Source: JAVSMW01 sp032027005
GTDB lineage: Bacteria > Bacillota > Thermincolia > Thermincolales > UBA2595
Assembly (NCBI GenBank): GCA_032027005.1
Contig: JAVSMW010000006.1
Coordinates: 241,169 to 266,582 of the forward strand
Reading direction: 5' to 3'
DNA: 25,414 nt
The notes below the pieces were generated by a model. It had not been told where the DNA came from and searched no databases. It was given only the letters and a program-made list of their open reading frames with translations. The position numbers and the translations under genes are program-made. Below, one piece after another: positions 7,828-15,709 of this stretch; the stretch's first letter is position 1, and every line of letters starts with the position of its first letter.

Positions 7828-8490
7828 TTACCTGATAAAAGGGTTTAACAACCGCTCAAACAGCTTATAGGTTTTTCGGGCACTGTCCAGAACCTTTTTG
7901 GGAATCTTATACCCTCTCAGAAAAGGCTTGTACACGGTTTTGTAAAAAAACTTCAGCTGATCCCAGCGGGAAACGTGTTTTGCTGACATGTAATCAGATA
8001 AGTCGATAAGGGTCACCTGGTCGCCGTTTAGGATAATATTTTTGAAATGTACATCTGAAGGTGCCAGCCCACGCTCTTTCGCAGTGGCAATAGCACAATC
8101 AACCTGAGTGATGAAGTGTTCGGGAATCTCAATTCCCTGGATCAGACAGTCATACAAACTTGTTCCTTCAATATATTCAATAGCCAGGTAATTGCTGCCA
8201 TACAGAAAGAGCCGGGGAAAAGACGGGACTCCCTTGATTTTTTGATAGGCCATCACTTCCAGAAATACCTCTTTCACGTGCTCCGGCGAATATACCTTAA
8301 CGGCAATCCAGGGTTGATTTTTGGATCTGAAAACTGCCGAACTGCAGCCACATCCAATCAATTTAAAATTACTATCCTCACCTTCAACTATCACAAAATC
8401 AAGTCCATTGGTCCGGACAGAAATATTCTTTAGGAGGCCTGTGATCTCTGCTCTTAATTGTTTTTTAAGATTTTCGCCGGACCACTCCAA
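7828..8490 (-). CDS. Small protein-kinase-fold protein
   Basis: This protein of about 220 aa has a degenerate Ser/Thr-kinase/RIO-like fold. It shows a glycine-rich loop (LIGCGCSSAVF), the ATP-anchoring Lys in IAVKVY, a hinge-like LAIEYIEGTSL, a catalytic-loop equivalent GLAPSDVHFKNIIL (a rearranged HxDxxxxN), and LIDLSDY where DFG is expected. Similar short kinase-like proteins occur in bacilli (YrzF type). I place the start at TTG 8488-8490 because a strong SD (GGAGGTG) is six bases upstream. The in-frame ATG at 8521-8523 has no SD and lies directly behind a terminator. The next gene downstream is the PEP-synthase-like enzyme, so the pair may act on related phosphate chemistry, but that is inference. 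Confidence 0.75.
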   Translation of the reverse strand: MEWSGENLKKQLRAEITGLLKNISVRTNGLDFVIVEGEDSNFKLIGCGCSSAVFRSKNQPWIAVKVYSPEHVKEVFLEVMAYQKIKGVPSFPRLFLYGSNYLAIEYIEGTSLYDCLIQGIEIPEHFITQVDCAIATAKERGLAPSDVHFKNIILNGDQVTLIDLSDYMSAKHVSRWDQLKFFYKTVYKPFLRGYKIPKKVLDSARKTYKLFERLLNPFIR

Positions 8491-8533
8491 GGTCCCCACC
8501 TCCGCCTTAAAGTCCCAAAGCATACGTAAAACA

Positions 8534-8556
8534 AAAGGGTGACTCAGTCACCCTTT
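8534..8556 (-). terminator. Terminator after the 101-aa gene
   Basis: AAAGGGTGACT (8534-8544) and AGTCACCCTTT (8546-8556) are perfect inverted repeats around one base. On the minus strand they are followed by TGTTTTAC. The element separates the small gene at 8574 from the kinase-like gene. Confidence 0.75.
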
Positions 8557-8573
8557 ATGGTTAAATTGGATAT

Positions 8574-8879
8574 TTATGCTTCATACCTTAATTTGATTGA
8601 TTGATATTCCTGCTCAGATATTTCTTTAGCCCGGCCAACGATTCTGGATAACACCATATCGCAAAACAACTTTCTGGCCGCGTCATGGTCGTATTTGTCG
8701 GAAGGATACAATTCGGATATGGTTCGGCGAACCTTCTCTCTTCGAATATTTGTCACCTTAATGTCTGTGTGTACAAGAATTTTTCCTGGATTGCTTGCCC
8801 CATCCTTAATTACTGATGTTGCGATGGGGTCGATTTTGTAAGCGATCTCATGATCCTCGTCAAAGTAATAAACACACAT
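8574..8879 (-). CDS. Hypothetical protein, 101 aa
   Basis: I do not recognise the family. The protein is hydrophilic and mixed-charge, starting MCVYYFDEDHEIAYKIDP, with no signal peptide, membrane segment or cysteine motif. It looks like a small soluble protein, with a basic stretch (NIRREKVRRT) in the middle. A strong SD (AAGGAGG) eight bases before the ATG and a perfect terminator just after the stop support a genuine single-gene transcript. The upstream 8880-9080 region is AT-rich, contains a near-direct repeat (TTAATTGTCATTT / TTAATTGACATTT at about 9017 and 9046) and holds the promoter, but I cannot assign one with confidence. Confidence 0.65.
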   Translation of the reverse strand: MCVYYFDEDHEIAYKIDPIATSVIKDGASNPGKILVHTDIKVTNIRREKVRRTISELYPSDKYDHDAARKLFCDMVLSRIVGRAKEISEQEYQSIKLRYEA

Positions 8880-9082
8880 CGCTAAGCCCTCCTTATAAAT
8901 TTGTACGACCTGTATTCAGTTGTCCTAAACCTGGTGTAATCTTTTACCATATTAGTTCGCTAAAGAAATCACTTTTCCTTTTAAGTATATAAAATATTCT
9001 AATTTATACTATGTGCTTAATTGTCATTTATATACATTATTACAACAATTAATTGACATTTCCGGCTAAAATTGCGAATAAA

Positions 9083-9109
9083 GGAACCCCACGAAAAACG
9101 CGGGGTTCC
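9083..9109 (-). terminator. Terminator after the 577-aa phosphotransferase-like gene
   Basis: GGAACCCC (9083-9090) and GGGGTTCC (9102-9109) form a stem, extendable by a CG and one G-U pair. On the minus strand a TTTATTC tail follows. It lies about 65 bases beyond the stop codon of the upstream gene. Confidence 0.75.
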
Positions 9110-9173
9110 GCAGATCAACTTCATTTTATTCATATACCGTTAACACTATTCTTCAAGGCCTCTTGTTTAAACA

Positions 9174-10907
9174 TTATCCTATTACTTCTGCCACCCCATT
9201 TGTACCATCAATCCGGATCCGCTGTCCGGTCTTGATGTGCTCAGTTACCCGTGAGCCCCGGGTAATAGTGCCAACTACAGCCGGGATATTATATTCCCTG
9301 GCGCAGATAGCAGCATGGGCCAGCATACCGCCGCTGTCGGTAACAACCCCTTTAATCTTGGAGAAAAGCGGGGTCCAGGCCGGTGTTGTAAATGGAGCTA
9401 CCAATATTTCGTCTGGCTGAACCTCTTGGAAGCCTTCATAGCCCATAATGACTCTGGCGATGCCTTCAACAACGCCGGGAGCACCGGGGAATCCTTCAAA
9501 ACGGCCTGCCACTTTATCTTTGGTTACTGCATTACCGCGAATTACTTCATCAGTCATGCCCCAGATCTTAATGAATACCGGGTCATCAACCCTTCCTTCC
9601 GGCACGGTGCCGATGATAGGCGGTGCCTTGACTTCACGCAGGTCATTCCAGGCCTTCTTACGTTCTTTAATCAGACTCGGGATTCTCACCCCATGGGACT
9701 GTAAGCCGATTTTTTGGTTTACGACAATATCGTCAAGCACCTCTTCCAACTCGGAAATAGTCAGGAAGAAAACGTCCCCTTCTTCTTCCAGCATCCCAAA
9801 CTGCTGCAGGCGGTACCCGCATTCCAGGATGGAGTAGCGAACCTCGGAATAAGTCCACTGCTCAACATAATAGTTATGATCTTCATTAAAAGGATAAGCA
9901 TACTGGGCATGCAGGAGGGCTCCCTTAAAGCGCTCTTTGTCTCCTTCAGGGATTCTGGCTACGGTTTCCTCAATAAACCTGTCTCTTTCAGCAATAATCT
10001 TGGCTGTATGCTCTTCAAAATCAAAACCGCCTTTTTGGATATAAGTTTTGATTGTAGAGATTACAGGATATGGATCTTCATTCCAGGTTGGATAATATGG
10101 ATCAAATATAGCGGCTGTGGACCGGCGTCCGAACTGATCCAGCAAATGCTCGAACTGATCCCACCAAACCTTGCCCAGCTCTGTCTCATTGAGCATTTTC
10201 TTGATAGTTCCGGTTTTGGCGTCATTGCTCTCAGTGATTTGGTCAACCCGGTCGAAAACCTCAGCCAGGTTCATCTCTTGGGCCAGGTCAGCTAACCTCC
10301 ACATGGCGCGGTCCAATTCAAACATTTTTGTTTCAAACCCCTGCAGGAATATCCGCATTTCTTTTTCTTCGATGTTATATTCCTTGCAAATTGCTTCAAA
10401 GGTCATGTAAGCAAAAATAGACGGATACATGTAAATGAAGTGAAGTTCCCAGCTGCGTTTGGAAATCCGGATAGTGTCCCGGAGAACCCCCAAAAGACGA
10501 TCAAGGGGAAGACTCCGTTTATTTATACCCCTGAGATAGCTCAGGTCACCGGTCCATTCCCGAACCCCTTCAGCATAAAAATTGGGCCAGTTATCCAGGC
10601 ATTCTTTTAATTTGCCGCCAAAAACAGGTTCTTTGGCTTTAATTTCTTCAGGGTCAGTGATCGGCATAACTCCGGGATAAATTCTGCCATCATATAATAC
10701 AAAGTCAAAACCCCGGGAATACGGAAACGAAATCCATTCCGCGGCAACCTGGGTACCGCGCGGCCAGTGGTAAACTGAAGCTCCCATGGGGGTAATCGGA
10801 GGATTATTGTGCAATGAATCGTGGAACCAAAGTTTTGCCTGGTCCTCTTCACGATATGCCCTTTCAGGTAACCATTCCACACTGTGTAAATTATCTTGAT
10901 CTGCCAT
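9174..10907 (-). CDS. PEP-utilising-enzyme protein with phosphohistidine domain but no ATP-grasp domain
   Basis: This 577-aa protein is homologous to the middle and C-terminal parts of PEP synthase/Rph-type enzymes. Residues 1 to about 450 are a helical domain; the C-terminus is the swivelling domain with AHAAICAREYNIPAVVG (catalytic His about 531), having Ala where Ser or Thr usually precedes the His. The N-terminal ATP-grasp domain and the PpsA pyruvate-binding barrel are both absent. This is the layout of the His-bearing subunit of phenylphosphate synthase, which works with a separate ATP-binding subunit; no such partner is encoded in the window. The SD is AAGGAAGGGGAT before ATG. It has its own terminator and is divergent from the germination operon. 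Phosphorylation of an unknown acceptor, or a non-catalytic role, is possible. Confidence 0.8.
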   Translation of the reverse strand: MADQDNLHSVEWLPERAYREEDQAKLWFHDSLHNNPPITPMGASVYHWPRGTQVAAEWISFPYSRGFDFVLYDGRIYPGVMPITDPEEIKAKEPVFGGKLKECLDNWPNFYAEGVREWTGDLSYLRGINKRSLPLDRLLGVLRDTIRISKRSWELHFIYMYPSIFAYMTFEAICKEYNIEEKEMRIFLQGFETKMFELDRAMWRLADLAQEMNLAEVFDRVDQITESNDAKTGTIKKMLNETELGKVWWDQFEHLLDQFGRRSTAAIFDPYYPTWNEDPYPVISTIKTYIQKGGFDFEEHTAKIIAERDRFIEETVARIPEGDKERFKGALLHAQYAYPFNEDHNYYVEQWTYSEVRYSILECGYRLQQFGMLEEEGDVFFLTISELEEVLDDIVVNQKIGLQSHGVRIPSLIKERKKAWNDLREVKAPPIIGTVPEGRVDDPVFIKIWGMTDEVIRGNAVTKDKVAGRFEGFPGAPGVVEGIARVIMGYEGFQEVQPDEILVAPFTTPAWTPLFSKIKGVVTDSGGMLAHAAICAREYNIPAVVGTITRGSRVTEHIKTGQRIRIDGTNGVAEVIG

Positions 10908-11293
10908 TATTACATCCCCTTCCTTTTTTGAAAATCAGCCTTTAGGTTCACAAGTCCGGTGGCCCCAGACAATTTAAAGACTATCCCGTTGCTTGACCAA
11001 CGACCTCCCTTCACAGAACATTTGCGATTATCCGTTCAGTATTATGAACATTGTTTCATGATTTTTTATAATTTTAAGTATACATAGGTCGCCAATAACG
11101 GGCTACATATTAAACGTCAAAAGGTAAAATAAAAGACTGAACGGTGATACCTGTGTTTTGCTTATCCCCTACTCGCATTTATAACTATTTAAATTCATGT
11201 GAATGGATAGTCAGTCGGTAATTTTATGGTTGAAAAACCCCTTGCCTGGCAATAATTCTTAAATAGATAGCTTTCTTTATACGAGGTACGCCG
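10908..11293. other. Divergent intergenic region, no gene
   Basis: These 386 bases hold the promoters for the divergent phosphotransferase-like gene and germination operon. I see inverted repeats GTTCA-N6-TGAAC (11034-11049) and CCGTTCAGT (11032-11040) matching ACTGAACGG (11136-11144). I find no clear sigmaG promoter (TGAATA / CATACTA) before gerKA, although that would be expected for a forespore-expressed receptor. Confidence 0.4.
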
Positions 11294-12874
11294 ATGCGAA
11301 TTTGGAAAAAGCCATATGGCTGGATTAAGCCAAAGGAAAATCTTATTTTTGATGACAGAAAAAATGAGGAAATATTAGCTGGAGAGCCTTTATCTGCAAA
11401 CCTGGAATTAAACCTGGCCCTGATCAGAAAACTTCTGGGCAGCCCGCAGGACCTCGTAATCCGGGAATTTAGCCTGTCAAATGATCATAGAGCAGCAATC
11501 GTACTTATTGATGGCTTAGCTGACCGGGAGCTGATCAATGAAAGGGTTCTGGAAGCTCTCATGCTTGATAAAGACATCGAAAATTTGCCCGGCAGCAACG
11601 AACTTTTGGCCCTGATAAAAAAGAAATGTCTGCCAAACATTTCGGTCAGGGAAGACAAAACTATGAATGAAATCATTAATAACATTATATCCGGCAATAC
11701 CGTACTGCTTCTGGGCGGTGCAGATGCAGCCTTAATTGTAGCAAGTGAGGGTTGGAAAGAGAGGGCTGTATCCGAACCACTTACCGAAGGGGTTGTGCGG
11801 GGACCCCGAGATGGTTTTACAGAGACTTTACGGACTAACACCAGCCTTATCCGCAGGCGAATAAAAAGTCCGGATCTGCGCATTGAGCCTTTTAAATTGG
11901 GTCAACTTACCCAAACTAATATTTTAATTATGTACCTGGCCGGGATTGCCAAAGAAGATGTCGTAAATGAGGTGAAAAACAGGCTCGGGCAGATCAAGAT
12001 TGACGGGGTTTTAGAAAGTGGCTATATCGAAGAATATATAGAAGACCAGCCCTACTCACCCTTTCCTCAGATTGAGCACAGTGAACGTCCCGACAAGGTT
12101 GCTGCGGCAATACTGGAAGGCCGGGTGGCAATTTTGGTAGATACAACTCCCTTTGTATTAGTAGTACCAACGGTCTTTATGCAATTTCTCCAATCATCCG
12201 AAGATTATTATGAACGATACTTTGTCAGTTCGCTGGTCAGGATACTAAGGCTGATAGCTCTGATCGTGTCTGTCACTCTGCCCTCGGTCTATATCGCTAT
12301 GACCAGCTTTCACCAGGAAATGATCCCTACACCGCTGGCCTTGTCCATTGCGGCTTCCCGTGAGGGGGTACCCTTCCCGGCTGTAGGTGAAGCACTCCTC
12401 ATGGGGGTTTTTTTTGAAATCCTGCGGGAGGCAGGCGTCCGGCTGCCAAGGCCTACAGGTCAGGCAGTGAGCATTGTCGGGGCCCTGGTCATCGGTCAGG
12501 CTGCGGTTGAGGCAGGCATTGTCTCTCAGGCCATGGTCATCGTGGTGGCTTTAACCGGTATAAGTTCCTTTGCACTCCCGGCTTATAATGTTGCTATTGC
12601 GGGTCAGCTCATCAGAATCGGCCTGGTTTTACTGGCCGGAGTCCTGGGACTTCCGGGCATCCTGGCCGGTCTAAGCTTTGTTTTAATACATTTGTGCAGC
12701 ATAAGGGTATTTGGGGTCAGTTATCTTTCACCTGTTACCTATTCTTTAGCCAAGGGTTACAAAGATGTTTTTGTAAGATCACCCTGGTGGAGCCTATCAA
12801 GGCGCTCAGACACTACAACTGAGCAAAATGAAAAACGGGCCAAATCCGTTTCCAAACCGGCTCCAAAACGGTGA
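11294..12874 (+). CDS. gerKA: Spore germinant receptor A subunit (GerA family)
   Basis: This 526-aa A-subunit of a spore inner-membrane nutrient receptor has a soluble N-terminal domain (about 1-290), including the family-typical SNDHRAAIVLIDGLAD, GNTVLLLGG, VVRGPRDGFTETLRTNTSLIRRRI and LGQLTQTNILIMYLAGIA segments. A C-terminal membrane part follows with several hydrophobic helices and the EMIPTPLALSIAASREGVPFP segment. Length and segments fit the GerAA/GerKA family. The start ATG has GAGGT six bases upstream. It is the first gene of an A-C-B operon, the gene order of gerK-type loci; the specific receptor subtype is not certain. The germinant is unknown. It is good evidence that the host makes endospores. 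Confidence 0.95.
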   Translation: MRIWKKPYGWIKPKENLIFDDRKNEEILAGEPLSANLELNLALIRKLLGSPQDLVIREFSLSNDHRAAIVLIDGLADRELINERVLEALMLDKDIENLPGSNELLALIKKKCLPNISVREDKTMNEIINNIISGNTVLLLGGADAALIVASEGWKERAVSEPLTEGVVRGPRDGFTETLRTNTSLIRRRIKSPDLRIEPFKLGQLTQTNILIMYLAGIAKEDVVNEVKNRLGQIKIDGVLESGYIEEYIEDQPYSPFPQIEHSERPDKVAAAILEGRVAILVDTTPFVLVVPTVFMQFLQSSEDYYERYFVSSLVRILRLIALIVSVTLPSVYIAMTSFHQEMIPTPLALSIAASREGVPFPAVGEALLMGVFFEILREAGVRLPRPTGQAVSIVGALVIGQAAVEAGIVSQAMVIVVALTGISSFALPAYNVAIAGQLIRIGLVLLAGVLGLPGILAGLSFVLIHLCSIRVFGVSYLSPVTYSLAKGYKDVFVRSPWWSLSRRSDTTTEQNEKRAKSVSKPAPKR

Positions 12875-12902
12875 AAAACAAGTCATTTTTGATGAGGTGC
12901 CT

Positions 12903-14060
12903 ATGAAATTAAAGATTTTGACTTATTTTTTATTATTAAGTTTTTCTTTATTATTGGCAGGCTGTTGGAATGCCCGGGAAATTAATGAACTGGCCTTTGT
13001 CCTGGGAATCGGAGTCGACAAAACCGAGGAGGGCACTTTTAAAATTACGGTTCAGGTGGCCAAGGCAGGTATGTTAAGTAAAAATCCGACCGATGGCGGG
13101 ATAAATGAAAAACCTTATTGGGTGTCCTCAAGTGAGGGCAAGACCTTTTTTGAAGCGATCAGGAATATGGCAGAATTCTCTTCCCGGCGTATTTTCTGGC
13201 CGCATAATAAAGTGATAATTATTGGGGAAAGACTTGCCCGCAGCGATGTATCTAAAATATTGGATTTTTTTTGCCGTAACCCGGAACTGCGCTTGCAGAC
13301 ATGGGTTGTTGTTACCCCCGGGGAAGCTGCAGATCTGCTCCGCATAACGCCCGGTTTGGAAAAAGAGCCGGCCTCAGCTATAGAAAATCTTATAACTCAA
13401 CGGGTGTGGACAGGTAAAAGCTATGGAGTAATGCTGAAAGATTTTATGGAAGAATATTTAAGTAGTGTGATTAACCCTGTCGCATCCAGAATTATTATAA
13501 GCCAGGGACAGCCACCAAAAATTGAACTCTCCGGTGCGGCCGTATTTAATAAAAACAAATTAGCCGGTTGGCTCGATGATAACGAAACACGTGGTCTCTT
13601 GTGGTTAAGAGGAATGCTGCACAGCAGTATTGTCGTTATTCCCTGCCCAATAGATGGTAAGCCTCTTTCTATTGAGGTAATAGGCGCAAAAGTAGGCTAT
13701 AAAAGTGAGGTGATTAACCAAGTACCTCATTTTACTATCAGAATAACGGCCACCGGTAATTTAAGTGAACAATCCTGCAAAACTAATTTTACAAAAAGTG
13801 AAAATTTACGAAAATTAGAAGAAAGTTTCGCCTCTTCCATCAAAAGTGAAGTAGAAAATATTGTTGAAATAGCCCAAAACAGGTTTGGGATCGATTTTTT
13901 GGGTCTGAACCGCGTGCTTCATTTGCATCATCAAGAAGATTGGGACAGAATGAAGGATAAATGGCCGGAATTATTTAAAAAAGCAAACGTTGTTGTTGAG
14001 GTTAAGGGAAGTATCCCACGGGAGACGTTGTTCGCACGGCCTTTAACCCCTGCTAATTAA
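12903..14060 (+). CDS. gerKC: Spore germinant receptor C subunit, lipoprotein
   Basis: This GerAC/GerKC-type lipoprotein (385 aa) is lipidated and attached to the outer face of the spore inner membrane. The signal peptide of about 20 residues ends in the lipobox LAGC (Cys21), directly followed by the family motif WNAREINELAFVLGIGVDK. The C-terminal half contains the family's ASRIIISQGQPPKIELSGAAVFNKNKLAGWL segment. I start at ATG 12903 because GAGGTG lies just upstream and the signal peptide begins there; a longer reading from 12828 would put 25 unrelated residues before it and overlap gerKA. It is 28 bases downstream of gerKA and 23 bases upstream of gerKB. Confidence 0.95.
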   Translation: MKLKILTYFLLLSFSLLLAGCWNAREINELAFVLGIGVDKTEEGTFKITVQVAKAGMLSKNPTDGGINEKPYWVSSSEGKTFFEAIRNMAEFSSRRIFWPHNKVIIIGERLARSDVSKILDFFCRNPELRLQTWVVVTPGEAADLLRITPGLEKEPASAIENLITQRVWTGKSYGVMLKDFMEEYLSSVINPVASRIIISQGQPPKIELSGAAVFNKNKLAGWLDDNETRGLLWLRGMLHSSIVVIPCPIDGKPLSIEVIGAKVGYKSEVINQVPHFTIRITATGNLSEQSCKTNFTKSENLRKLEESFASSIKSEVENIVEIAQNRFGIDFLGLNRVLHLHHQEDWDRMKDKWPELFKKANVVVEVKGSIPRETLFARPLTPAN

Positions 14061-14083
14061 GATTGGATTGGAATGTGTAAGAA

Positions 14084-15184
14084 ATGAAAGCATCAAATAA
14101 AGGATCTGTTATCAATAATACCCAGTTCTGGGCTTTAATCGCCTGCACTGTCTGGCCAACTGTTATAGGTTACGGGGCAGGTGCCATGGCCAGGGAAGCC
14201 GGCCGCGATATGTGGCTTGGCGGTATCTTGGCTTTGTCCGGCACCGTGATTCTAGCGTTATTACTGGTGTTTGTTGGTCGCAAATTCCCAAATCAAACAG
14301 TAATTGAGTATAGCAGCAGCTTATTAGGAAAAATTCCTGCCAAAGTACTTGGATTATTGTTATTTTTATATTTCCTGCTGGCATCACAACAATCAGCAGC
14401 TATATATATTCATCATGTGACTGATTATCTGCTGCCTGAAACCCCTTTTCTGGTGATAACTCTAACCCACATTGTGGTAGTCTGTTATCTGGTTTGGCAG
14501 GGCCCCGAAGTTATCGCCCGGATAAGTGTGATCGGGCTTATTAACGCTGCCCTGTTTAACTTACTTCTCCTCACAGCTACAGTACAAAATATCAACCTGG
14601 ACCGGATTTTACCTATCCTGGACGAAGGTTTGTTCCCTGTTCTCAAGGCCGGTATGACAGCAAGTTCCTTTATTGGGCCAAATGTACTGATGATTGCCAT
14701 GCTACTGCCCCTGATTGCATCAAATGGAAAACCTGGACGATCAACTTTGGCCGGTTTTATGTTAGGTGGGACAACGTTTATCTTTTATTTTGTGTCAGAG
14801 CTATTTGTGATGGGACCCAATACGACAGGTCAAATGAGGATTGCGTGCATGGAGCTGGTCAGATCTATCTCCATAACAAAGTATCTGCATAGGTTTGAAT
14901 CCGGAATGGCCCTGCTGTGGTACTGGAGTATTCTGGTCCAGGCCGGGATATTATTCTATTGCGCTGTTTTTGCCCTTCAGCAAACCTTCGGTTTGAAGAA
15001 AATATACAGTTTCATGATTATCATGGGAGGAGCGACGTTGGTCGTTTTAATATATCTTCTGGCTTTCAGTCATGTGGTATTCATGCACTATCTGGAGGGG
15101 CCGTGGAAATTCTTTTCTGTCTCATTGGAGTACGGGATACCCCTGACCATATTTGCAGTGACACTGATAAGAAAGCCGCAGTAA
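14084..15184 (+). CDS. gerKB: Spore germinant receptor B subunit, transporter-like
   Basis: This 366-aa integral membrane protein belongs to the GerAB/ArcD/ProY spore germination family (amino-acid-permease-like), with about ten hydrophobic helices along its length. The N-terminus has QFWALIACTVWPTVIGYGAGAMAREAGRD, matching the family pattern of a first helix followed by a charged loop. In characterised receptors the B subunit binds the germinant. The SD is weak (GGAATG). It is the third gene of the A-C-B operon, and a strong terminator follows directly. Confidence 0.93.
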   Translation: MKASNKGSVINNTQFWALIACTVWPTVIGYGAGAMAREAGRDMWLGGILALSGTVILALLLVFVGRKFPNQTVIEYSSSLLGKIPAKVLGLLLFLYFLLASQQSAAIYIHHVTDYLLPETPFLVITLTHIVVVCYLVWQGPEVIARISVIGLINAALFNLLLLTATVQNINLDRILPILDEGLFPVLKAGMTASSFIGPNVLMIAMLLPLIASNGKPGRSTLAGFMLGGTTFIFYFVSELFVMGPNTTGQMRIACMELVRSISITKYLHRFESGMALLWYWSILVQAGILFYCAVFALQQTFGLKKIYSFMIIMGGATLVVLIYLLAFSHVVFMHYLEGPWKFFSVSLEYGIPLTIFAVTLIRKPQ

Positions 15185-15212
15185 AGAGACAGTTTTTTAC
15201 AATCACAAAGAA

Positions 15213-15250
15213 AAGCGCCTGCTGATTTTAACGCAGGCGCTTCTGTTTTT
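15213..15250 (+). terminator. Terminator of the germinant receptor operon
   Basis: AAGCGCCTGC (15213-15222) and GCAGGCGCTT (15233-15242) form a perfect 10-bp GC-rich stem with a 10-nt loop, followed by CTGTTTTTT. It is the textbook form of an intrinsic terminator and ends the A-C-B operon. Confidence 0.9.
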
Positions 15251-15343
15251 TGAGATTTTACTCCACATTTGGCGGCAGGAATAGAAACCTTCACTCCTCT
15301 CTCGGCATACTTTATTAATATAATTAGAAGGTGGTGAAAGGTT

Positions 15344-15673
15344 ATGCCTCAAAGTAATAATCCCTTCGCTTTGCCCCAAATTCTGCCGGTCCAATATGTC
15401 AATGTCGGCCAGACCTTTAATGTCCCCTTAGGCTCTAATCCTTCAACCGGTTATCAATGGACGATAACAAATCAACCACAATTTATCAGCCTGGCTGATG
15501 AAAAATATTTCCCTGACCCTCATCCGCCCGGTATGGTGGGTGTGGGAGGAACACAGGTATTCACCTTTGTGGCCAATTATGCCGGAGATGGTGTATTGTC
15601 TTTTGTTTATTCCACCCCCTGGGGAGAATCAGGCAGTAATTATGCCGTGAGGATTATCGCAACCTCTACCTGA
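15344..15673 (+). CDS. Chagasin/I42-family cysteine protease inhibitor-like protein
   Basis: This 109-aa beta-rich protein carries the three signature loops of the chagasin family: NPSTGYQW (N32-W39, matching NPTTGY), GVGGTQVF (66-73, matching the central GxGG loop) and STPWG (90-94, matching the RPW loop with Thr for Arg). Family members inhibit papain-like cysteine proteases. I see no signal peptide or lipobox, so it is probably cytoplasmic or in the spore compartment, whereas many bacterial relatives are exported. The ATG has GGTGGTGAAAGG upstream. It is a single gene between the germination operon terminator and the convergent hpdA. Confidence 0.82.
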   Translation: MPQSNNPFALPQILPVQYVNVGQTFNVPLGSNPSTGYQWTITNQPQFISLADEKYFPDPHPPGMVGVGGTQVFTFVANYAGDGVLSFVYSTPWGESGSNYAVRIIATST

Positions 15674-15685
15674 TAGGTGTACTTG

Positions 15686-15702
15686 GCAAATCGTTGATTT
15701 GC
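15686..15702. terminator. Small hairpin between convergent genes
   Basis: GCAAATC (15686-15692) and GATTTGC (15696-15702) pair around GTT. It lies between the chagasin-like gene (+) and hpdA (-). Neither side has a convincing T-run immediately after the stem, so a terminator role is uncertain. Confidence 0.3.
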
Positions 15703-15709
15703 AAAAATT

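Noticed and set aside
9174..10907. Firm naming as phenylphosphate synthase subunit
   Set aside because: Domain layout fits, but the ATP-binding partner and carboxylase genes are not in the window and the residue before His differs, so only the family level is supported.
12828..14060. Longer 410-aa reading of gerKC
   Set aside because: The signal peptide and SD place the start at 12903; the added residues overlap gerKA and would bury the signal peptide.
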